Positions 1 to 5,657 of a DNA stretch of 7,217 nt are shown here, one piece after another. Below the pieces are notes generated by a model. It saw nothing but the letters and a program-made list of their open reading frames with translations, had not been told where the DNA came from and searched no databases. The translations under genes and the position numbers were made by a program. The stretch's first letter is position 1. Each line of letters begins with the position of its first letter. The stretch comes from Bacteroidales bacterium (GTDB taxonomy: Bacteria; Bacteroidota; Bacteroidia; Bacteroidales; UBA932). The stretch lies in assembly GCA_024681565.1 (NCBI GenBank), contig JAILAO010000161.1, forward strand, positions 1 through 7,217. The letters run 5' to 3'.

Positions 1-431
1 ACGATATTGGCGATATTGATGACGCCTTTTTCCGCATACTGATACTTGTAAGCAAGCATCCCGGTTGCTTCTGCCGCCGAAACAGCAATCTTTCCATATG
101 CATCAACAACGGATCCAATGCCGATAAATTGGTCCAAGCCATTCAGGAATCCTTCCACGGGCAGATCACCCTTGTAGAAGGACAGGTCGCCCCAGTTGGG
201 CGCACCGATGAAGCCGGCGCCGTCGCTGCCGAACATGAAGCCGAAACCGACAAAGAAGAAGAGCAGGGAACCCAGGATGAAATCCATAAAGTTCTTCACC
301 AGGATGTTCGCCGTGTTCTTGGAGCGGGTCAGACCGGCCTCACACAGGGCGAATCCCGGTTGCATCCAGAACACCAGAATGGCGGCCAACAACATCCAAA
401 CCGTATCGAGAGATAATGCTATATCGTTCAT
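1..431 (-). CDS. amt: Ammonium transporter, Amt family (N-terminal part, runs off the left edge)
   Basis: Partial gene: an open frame starts at the ATG at 431-429 and stays open to base 1, giving 143 residues with no stop. Amt proteins are trimeric inner-membrane channels that take up ammonium. Residues about 10-29 form a first membrane helix (WMLLAAILVFWMQPGFAL), followed by the family-typical loop CEAGLTRSKNTANILVKN (residues 30-47) and a second helix at about 48-67 ending in GFGFMFG. That pattern is diagnostic for Amt. From about residue 75 on, the sequence no longer looks like a standard Amt, and the expected third helix with its AER-type ending has not appeared by residue 143. This suggests a long extra loop, in DNA of lower GC. 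No cleavable signal peptide is evident. The gene lies 27 bp after the PII gene, the classic glnB/glnK-amt pairing. No strong ribosome binding site is visible, as is common in Bacteroidota. Family call is firm; the loop interpretation is inference. Confidence 0.93.
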   Translation of the reverse strand, partial: MNDIALSLDTVWMLLAAILVFWMQPGFALCEAGLTRSKNTANILVKNFMDFILGSLLFFFVGFGFMFGSDGAGFIGAPNWGDLSFYKGDLPVEGFLNGLDQFIGIGSVVDAYGKIAVSAAEATGMLAYKYQYAEKGVINIANI

Positions 432-458
432 AATCACTTCATTTTAAAGGTTTTACAA

Positions 459-806
459 CTACTTCTTGTCCCGAAGGACCGTGTCTCCGTGTTCGCCGGT
501 ACGGATGGACCAGACATCATCGACGGGGCTGACAAAAATGCGTCCGTCTCCGATCTCGCCCGTCCGGGCGGCGGTCATGATCGCCTGCACGGCCGGCTCC
601 ACGAACTGCTCGCGGCACACGATGGTAATCTCGATCCGGGAAATGACATCGGTGGAATACATCACACCGCGGTAGATCCGGTCCTCCCGGTCCTGGCCGA
701 TGGCCTTGACTTCCGAATAGGAGAACCAGTTGATGTCGGCGTCGAACAGCGCCTGCTTGACATCCTCAAAGTGCGTCTTGCGCACGATGGCTTCGATTTT
801 TTTCAT
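459..806 (-). CDS. glnB: Nitrogen regulatory protein PII (GlnB/GlnK family)
   Basis: Complete 115-residue PII signal protein, close to the usual 112. PII trimers bind ATP/ADP and 2-oxoglutarate and control ammonium transport and nitrogen enzymes by contact. The start MKKIEAIVRKTHFEDVKQAL aligns with residue 1 of known PII proteins. The T-loop spans about residues 37-55 and contains YRGVMY, whose last Tyr (Y50) matches the Tyr51 uridylylated in enterobacteria. The C-terminal signature TGEIGDGRIFVSPVDDVWSIRTGE, split here as TGEIGDGRIF and SIRTGE, is the nucleotide-binding B-loop and C-loop region. An adjacent ATG at 809-807 could equally be the start (one extra Met), and an ATG at 863 would add 19 residues rich in Lys/Asn that do not belong to the family, so I reject it. 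The T-loop is one residue shorter than in E. coli GlnB. It sits just upstream of amt, implying control of that transporter. Whether it is a GlnB or GlnK type cannot be settled from sequence alone. Confidence 0.95.
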   Translation of the reverse strand: MKKIEAIVRKTHFEDVKQALFDADINWFSYSEVKAIGQDREDRIYRGVMYSTDVISRIEITIVCREQFVEPAVQAIMTAARTGEIGDGRIFVSPVDDVWSIRTGEHGDTVLRDKK

Positions 807-878
807 CATAACACTACTAATAAATATTGGGTTTATATTCTTGTTTTTTTTCCGGGAGGGCATACAATCCCCCTGTCA

Positions 879-899
879 TGCGAAACAGCATTTTTCGCA
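879..899 (-). other. Small perfect hairpin upstream of glnB
   Basis: On the minus strand TGCGAAA (899-893) and TTTCGCA (885-879) pair as a perfect 7-bp stem around the 7-base loop AATGCTG. It begins 37 bases after the purF-type stop codon. It is not followed by a T-run on either strand, so it does not meet the usual intrinsic terminator pattern. It could be a transcript-end or processing structure, an inverted-repeat protein site, or chance. Confidence 0.4.
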
Positions 900-915
900 A
901 TCAACTATCAATCAA
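898..915 (-). repeat. Two TTGATTG direct repeats spaced 11 bp apart
   Basis: On the minus strand TTGATTG occurs at 915-909 and again at 904-898, separated by ATAG, so the copies start exactly 11 bp apart, about one helical turn. The second copy abuts the hairpin stem. Phased short repeats are often regulator sites, but in an AT-rich gap a chance origin is possible. No known operator is recognised. Confidence 0.35.
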
Positions 916-935
916 TATTTTAAAGAAATTATCCT

Positions 936-2681
936 CTACATCGGCGACCGGAGCTCCGCTTCGCTTTCCACATAACGGACGAAGGCTTCGTTGCAGAGCC
1001 GGACGCCGCCGGGGGTCGGATAATGGCCGGTGAAATACCAGTCACCGGGATGGTCGGGACACGCATGGTGCAGGCCCTCGATGCTCTGGAAGACCAGGTC
1101 GACGGGCGACTGCATGCCCTCGGGACGGAGCATCTCCACGATCTTGCGGTTGATCTCATCGACCGTGAAAGGGGCATAGATGTTCCGGACATGGTTGGCT
1201 GCCGTCGGCTCGTTCCTGCAGGCCCGGCAGGTATCGGTGATCAGCTGCTGCATCCCCCGCTCCCGGATGAGCGCGATGGCGGCGCGGAAGGCGCAGAGCT
1301 CTTCGAGATGCGACATGTCGATACCGTAATAGTCAGGATAGCGGATCTGCGGAGAACTCGACACCATCACGATCTTCTTGGGATGCAGCCGGTCCAGGAT
1401 CTTGAAGATGCTCTCCCGCAGGGTCGTGCCCCGGACGATCGAGTCGTCGATGATGACGAGGTTGTCTTCGTGCGGCACCAGCGAGCCATAGCTGATATCA
1501 TAGACATGGGCGGCCAGGTCGTTCCGTTCGTTGTCTTCGGTGATGAAGGTGCGCAGCTTGATATCCTTCCACACCACCTTCTCGATCCGCACGTCATGGT
1601 CGAGCCGCCGGAAGCCGTCCGTCATCCCGAGGAAAGCCACCTCGGCCGTATTGGGGATGTAGGAGAAGACCGTATGCGCCACATCGCCGCCGATGGCCTG
1701 CATGATGACGGGCGTAAGCTGTTCGCCCAGACGCTTGCGTTCCCGGTAGATGTCCTGGTCGGAGCCGCGGCTGAAGTAGATGCGCTCGAACGAGCAGGCG
1801 CTGTTGGCCTTCGGCGCCAGGATCTGCTCCACCTGTCTCTCCCCCCGGTTCGTGACGATCAGGGCCTGACCCGGACGCAGTTCGCGGATCGCCTTGGCAG
1901 GCAGGTCGAAGGTCGTCTGGATGACGGGGCGCTCACTGGCTACCACCACCACTTCATCGTCCTGGTACCAGAAGGCGGGCCGGATCCCCCAGGGATCGCG
2001 CACGGCAAACATCTCCCCGCTCCCGGTCAGACCGCACATCACATAGCCTCCGTCGAAATGCGCCATGGTCGAACGCAGCACGTTTGACACCCGGACATGA
2101 CTGTCGATGAACTTCGTGATGTCGATTCCCTCCAGGCCCAGCTCCCGCGCGATGGCATAGAGCCGCTCCACTTCGCGGTCGAGGCGGTGCCCCATCAGCT
2201 CCAGCGTGATATACGAGTCTCCGCAGATACGGGGCGACTGCCCCTGGGCCGTCAGGAAACGGAAGACCTCGTCGATGTTCGTCATGTTGAAGTTGCCGCA
2301 CAGGCAGAGGTTCTTCGCCCGCCAGTTGTTGCGGCGCAGGAAGGGATGCACGTATTGCAGACCGCTCTTGCCCGTGGTCGAGTAGCGCAGGTGTCCCATG
2401 TAGAGCTGCCCGATGAAGTTGTCGTCGATCCGGTTGAAGACCTCCGTGATGGCGTCCTTGCCCATGGCCCGCTCGCGGAACATATATTCCTCGCCGGCCG
2501 GGGCATCCAGATTGACACAGGCGACACCTGCACCTTCCTGGCCACGGTTGTGCTGCTTCTCCATCAGCAGATAGAGTTTGTTGAGACCGTAGCGCTCCGT
2601 GCCATATTTCTTTTTGTAATACGAGAGCGGTTTCAGCAGGCGGATCATCGCCACGCCGCACTCATGCTTCAGCTGTTCCAT
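936..2681 (-). CDS. purF: Amidophosphoribosyltransferase, PurF family (class II glutamine amidotransferase)
   Basis: Complete protein of 581 residues. PurF catalyses the first committed step of purine synthesis in the cytoplasm, moving the amide nitrogen of glutamine to PRPP to give 5-phosphoribosylamine. The start MEQLKHEC places the presumed Ntn-type nucleophile Cys at residue 8, so a short propeptide would be cleaved, as in other PurF proteins. Glutaminase-domain residues are visible: R99 in GHLRYSTTG, G129-N130 in CGNFNMTN and D154 in GDSYITLE. The phosphoribosyltransferase PRPP loop is LVIIDDSIVRGTT, with D412-D413. SFERIYFSRGSD and IPNTAEVAF lie between them. The protein is longer than the roughly 470-505 residues of E. 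coli-like PurF and ends in a section containing EGLHHACPDHPGDWYF, a form I recall from Bacteroidota homologues. Longer in-frame starts reach 2885 but run through pyrG, and the homology begins at the 2681 ATG. The start overlaps the pyrG end by 20 bp. Chemistry is well supported; whether it is the main cellular PurF or a paralogue is not known from here. Confidence 0.92.
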   Translation of the reverse strand: MEQLKHECGVAMIRLLKPLSYYKKKYGTERYGLNKLYLLMEKQHNRGQEGAGVACVNLDAPAGEEYMFRERAMGKDAITEVFNRIDDNFIGQLYMGHLRYSTTGKSGLQYVHPFLRRNNWRAKNLCLCGNFNMTNIDEVFRFLTAQGQSPRICGDSYITLELMGHRLDREVERLYAIARELGLEGIDITKFIDSHVRVSNVLRSTMAHFDGGYVMCGLTGSGEMFAVRDPWGIRPAFWYQDDEVVVVASERPVIQTTFDLPAKAIRELRPGQALIVTNRGERQVEQILAPKANSACSFERIYFSRGSDQDIYRERKRLGEQLTPVIMQAIGGDVAHTVFSYIPNTAEVAFLGMTDGFRRLDHDVRIEKVVWKDIKLRTFITEDNERNDLAAHVYDISYGSLVPHEDNLVIIDDSIVRGTTLRESIFKILDRLHPKKIVMVSSSPQIRYPDYYGIDMSHLEELCAFRAAIALIRERGMQQLITDTCRACRNEPTAANHVRNIYAPFTVDEINRKIVEMLRPEGMQSPVDLVFQSIEGLHHACPDHPGDWYFTGHYPTPGGVRLCNEAFVRYVESEAELRSPM

Positions 2682-4293
2682 AATCGATACAGGCCTTGAT
2701 AAAACTGATAAACAACGGATGTGGATGCAGGACCGTGGAGGAATACTCGGGATGGAACTGCGTACCGATGTACCAGCGGAGCCGGGGAATCTCGACGATC
2801 TCCACGAGGTCCGCCTCCGGGTTGATGCCCACGCACTGCATGCCATGCTGTTCGAATTCCTCCTTGTAGCGGTTGTTGAACTCATAGCGGTGGCGGTGAC
2901 GTTCCCGGATCAGGGCGGCTCCACCGTAGGCCTCCCGGACCCGGCTGCCGTCCTGGAGTTCACAGCCGTAGGCACCGAGACGCATGGTCCCGCCCATCTG
3001 GGTGATGTTCTTCTGTTCTTCCATGATATCGATGACGTTGTGTTCCGTCGCCGGATTCATCTCACAACTGTCCGCATCCGCATGGCCGAGGACATTCCGG
3101 GCGAATTCGATGACCATCATCTGCATGCCCAGGCAGATGCCGAAGGCCGGAAGGTCCCGGGTACGGGCGAACTCCGCCGCCACCAGTTTTCCTTCAATCC
3201 CCCGCTGTCCGAACCCCGGGCAGATGACAATTCCGGTCATCCCCGCGAGGAGTTCCGCCACATTGTCACGGGTAATCAGCTCGCTGTTGATGAAATGCGT
3301 CTTGACCTTGCGCCCATTGTTGGTGCCGGCGTGGGCCAGGCTCTCCAGGATACTCTTATAGGCATCCTGCAGGTCATACTTCCCAACCAATGCGATATCA
3401 ATGATTTCCTTCGATTCTTCACGCTTCTCCAAGAAGGCGTTCCATGGCGTCATTCCTTCCTTCAGCGCAGCCTCGGTTTGCGCCGGGTCCAGGCCGAATT
3501 TCTTCAGGATGATGGCATCCAGCGCCTGGCGCTGCATGTTGATCGGCACCTCATAGATGCTGGGCAGGTCCTGGCTCTGGATGACTGCGGCTTCTTCCAC
3601 ATTACAGAAATGGGCCACCTTGGCACGGAGGGCCGTGCCCAGGTCGTGCTCCGTGCGCAGCACCAGCACGTCGGGCTGGATTCCCTGCCCCTGCAGCTGC
3701 TTGACGCTCATCTGAGTGGGTTTGGTCTTGAGTTCGCCGGCAGCGGCCAGGTAAGGCACATAGGTCAGATGGATATTGAGCGCCCGGGAGGAACCGAGAT
3801 CCCAGCGTAGCTGGCGGATGGCCTCCAGGAAAGGCTGGCTCTCGATATCGCCGATGGTGCCGCCGATTTCCGTGATCACGAAGTCGAACGGTTCCTTGGT
3901 CGCATTGAGCAGGATACGCCGCTTGATCTCATCGGTGATGTGCGGCACCACCTGGATGGTCTTGCCCAGATAGTCACCCTTCCGCTCACGCTCGATCACG
4001 CTCAGGTAGATCCGTCCGGTGGTCACGCTGTTGTCACGCGTCGTACGGATCCCCGTAAAACGTTCATAGTGGCCCAGATCCAGATCCGTCTCGAAACCAT
4101 CCTCGGTCACATAGCATTCGCCGTGTTCGTAGGGGTTGAGCGTCCCGGGATCGATGTTGATATAGGGATCGAACTTCTGGATCGTGATCTTGTAGCCGCG
4201 CGCCTGCAGGAGCTTGCCCAGCGAAGCACTGATGATCCCCTTGCCCAGCGACGAGGCCACGCCGCCCGTGATGAATATGTATTTCGTTTCCAC
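2662..4293 (-). CDS. pyrG: CTP synthase (glutamine-hydrolysing)
   Basis: Complete, 543 residues, the normal length (about 545 in E. coli). PyrG aminates UTP to CTP using ATP and glutamine, the last step of pyrimidine nucleotide synthesis. The N-terminal synthetase domain opens with KYIFITGGVASSLGKGI (P-loop, residues about 4-20) and has KFDPYINIDPGTLNPYEHGE, EIGGTIGDIES and the UTP/CTP-site stretch around SVKQLQGQGIQPD. The C-terminal class I glutaminase domain has the oxyanion-type CPGFGQRG, the nucleophile C387 in FGICLGMQ and the dyad H514/E516 in QFHPEY, matching C379, H515 and E517 of E. coli. The start is GTG at 4293, 2 bp after the gltD stop; no ATG lies nearby in frame and the family start aligns here. 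No Shine-Dalgarno is obvious, so coupling to gltD translation is likely. All catalytic residues appear intact. Confidence 0.98.
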   Translation of the reverse strand: METKYIFITGGVASSLGKGIISASLGKLLQARGYKITIQKFDPYINIDPGTLNPYEHGECYVTEDGFETDLDLGHYERFTGIRTTRDNSVTTGRIYLSVIERERKGDYLGKTIQVVPHITDEIKRRILLNATKEPFDFVITEIGGTIGDIESQPFLEAIRQLRWDLGSSRALNIHLTYVPYLAAAGELKTKPTQMSVKQLQGQGIQPDVLVLRTEHDLGTALRAKVAHFCNVEEAAVIQSQDLPSIYEVPINMQRQALDAIILKKFGLDPAQTEAALKEGMTPWNAFLEKREESKEIIDIALVGKYDLQDAYKSILESLAHAGTNNGRKVKTHFINSELITRDNVAELLAGMTGIVICPGFGQRGIEGKLVAAEFARTRDLPAFGICLGMQMMVIEFARNVLGHADADSCEMNPATEHNVIDIMEEQKNITQMGGTMRLGAYGCELQDGSRVREAYGGAALIRERHRHRYEFNNRYKEEFEQHGMQCVGINPEADLVEIVEIPRLRWYIGTQFHPEYSSTVLHPHPLFISFIKACIDYGTAEA

Positions 4294-4295
4294 TT

Positions 4296-5651
4296 CTACT
4301 GTTTTTTCGGATCAGACAAATAGGCCTCCACCGCTTTCGCGGCCGCATGGCCGGAAGCCATCGCGCGGACGACCAGGGAGGCCCCGGAAGCCACGTCACC
4401 CGCGAAGAACACGTTTTCCGGCACCTCGGGCAACTGCGGTTTGAGGAAGCCCATCGCCAAGAGGACGATTTCGGCCTTGATCACCTCCGGTTCCCCGGCC
4501 GGGACCATCTTGGGCCGTCCTCCCTCCGGATTCGGTTCCCAGTCGATCGGCTGGATCTCGACGCCGGTCAGCCGGCCGTCTTCGCCCAGGAAGCGGAGCG
4601 TGTTGATGTTCCAGCGGCGCGTGCATCCTTCCTCGTGGGAGGAGGAGGTGCGCAGCGTCCGCGGCCAGTTCGGCCAGGGATTCGCCGGATCGTCGGGTCC
4701 TGCAGGCAGTTTGGGGAGGATTTCGATCTGGGTGACGCTGCGGCAGCCCTGACGGTGGGCCGTGCCGATGCAGTCGGAACCGGTGTCACCGCCGCCGATG
4801 ACCAGCACGTCCTTGCCCTTGCAGGTCACCCGGTCTTTCGCCGCCACCTCGGTCCCGTACAGCACCCGGTTCTGCTCCGAGAGCAGCTCCAGGGCGAAAT
4901 GGACCCCGCGGAGTTCGCGCCCGGGCACCGGAAGGTCACGGGCCTGCGGCGTACCGGTGGCCACTACATAGGCGTCAAAACCCTCCGGAAGTGCCGCCGG
5001 GGCCACTTCCACCCCATAGCGGAACTCGACGCCCTCCTGCTCCATCACGGCAATGCGCCGGTCGATCACCGTCTTGTTGAGTTTGAAATTGGGAATGCCG
5101 AAACGGAGCAGTCCGCCGGCCTTCTCGTTCTTGTCGAAAACGGTCACGGCAAAGCCGGCCCGGTTCAGCCGGTTGGCCGCGGCCAGTCCGGCCGGTCCGG
5201 CACCGATGACGGCCACGGATTTACCGTTGCGCACAGGCACGACCGGACGGACATAGTTCTCCCGGAAGGCAATCTCGGTGATCGCCGCTTCGTTCTCGCG
5301 GTTGGTCGTCGGCTCATGAAGCGTCAGGTTGAGCACGCAGGCTTTCTCGCACAGAGCGGGACAGACCCGGCCCGTAAACTCCGGAAAATCGTTGGTCGCG
5401 TTGAGCAGGCGGTAGGCCAGCTCGAAATCGCCGTGATAGACGGCGTCGTTCCATTCCGGCGGACGGTTGCCCAACGGGCACGCCCAGTTGCAGAAAGGCA
5501 CGCCGCAGTCCATACAGCGGGACGCCTGGAGACGGCGGTCCCCTTCGTTGAGCGTCTGCTCAACTTCCCCGAAATCCAGAATCCGGTCGTGCACCGGACG
5601 GTATCCGGCCACCTTGCGGGGTATCGTCAAAAATGCTTTATAATCTCCCAT
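4296..5651 (-). CDS. gltD: Glutamate synthase (NADPH) small subunit
   Basis: Complete, 451 residues. GltD is the beta subunit of bacterial glutamate synthase: it oxidises NAD(P)H through FAD and passes electrons via iron-sulfur clusters to GltB, which makes glutamate from glutamine and 2-oxoglutarate. The N-terminal ferredoxin-like domain has C46, C49, C54 and C58 (CMDCGVPFCNWAC) and C97, C101 and C105 (CPALCEKAC), in the usual arrangement for its 4Fe-4S clusters. The first Rossmann motif GAGPAG is at 150-155 (FAD), the second GGGDTG at 286-291 (NAD(P)H), and the C-terminal FAD motif FFAGDVASGASLV surrounds G418-D419. The ATG at 5651 is 6 bp after the gltB stop, and MGDYKAFLTIPRKV is a standard GltD start. 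NADPH rather than NADH use is assumed from the family. The length is slightly under the 470 or so of enterobacterial GltD; nothing looks missing. Confidence 0.97.
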   Translation of the reverse strand: MGDYKAFLTIPRKVAGYRPVHDRILDFGEVEQTLNEGDRRLQASRCMDCGVPFCNWACPLGNRPPEWNDAVYHGDFELAYRLLNATNDFPEFTGRVCPALCEKACVLNLTLHEPTTNRENEAAITEIAFRENYVRPVVPVRNGKSVAVIGAGPAGLAAANRLNRAGFAVTVFDKNEKAGGLLRFGIPNFKLNKTVIDRRIAVMEQEGVEFRYGVEVAPAALPEGFDAYVVATGTPQARDLPVPGRELRGVHFALELLSEQNRVLYGTEVAAKDRVTCKGKDVLVIGGGDTGSDCIGTAHRQGCRSVTQIEILPKLPAGPDDPANPWPNWPRTLRTSSSHEEGCTRRWNINTLRFLGEDGRLTGVEIQPIDWEPNPEGGRPKMVPAGEPEVIKAEIVLLAMGFLKPQLPEVPENVFFAGDVASGASLVVRAMASGHAAAKAVEAYLSDPKKQ

Positions 5652-5657
5652 GGCTCA

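Larger units (their letters stand above)
807..935 (-). promoter_or_regulatory. AT-rich leader between the purF-type gene and glnB
   Basis: This is the only sizeable non-coding gap in the window and is clearly AT-richer than the flanking genes. It is the likeliest place for a promoter or 3'-end signal separating the gltB-gltD-pyrG-purF block from glnB-amt. It holds a 7-bp perfect hairpin and a pair of phased 7-bp direct repeats, listed separately, and an A-run on the minus strand near 850-843. I looked for a Bacteroidota-type promoter (TAnnTTTG near -7 with TTG near -33) and found no convincing match. A promoter here is inference from spacing and composition, not from a recognised motif. Confidence 0.4.

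Noticed and set aside
807..863. 19-residue N-terminal extension of the PII protein
   Set aside because: The Lys/Asn-rich stretch matches no PII protein, lies in AT-rich leader DNA, and the family start MKKIEAIV fits the downstream ATG.
843..875. Possible terminator: G-run and CCCTCCC followed by an A-run on the minus strand
   Set aside because: Pairing is only about 4 bp without mismatches and the tract after it is A, not T, in the direction of transcription; on the plus strand the T-run precedes the stem.
1023..2087. 354-codon plus-strand open frame opposite the purF-type gene
   Set aside because: It lies wholly antisense to a gene with clear catalytic motifs; in GC-rich DNA stop codons are rare on the opposite strand. 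Its protein shows no recognisable domain.
2682..2885. 68-residue N-terminal extension of the purF-type gene
   Set aside because: It would run through the pyrG 3' end in another frame and would place the nucleophile Cys deep inside the protein; the family begins at MEQLKHEC.
2719..3810. 363-codon plus-strand open frame opposite pyrG
   Set aside because: Antisense to an intact CTP synthase, with no recognisable fold, and its length is explained by GC-rich composition.
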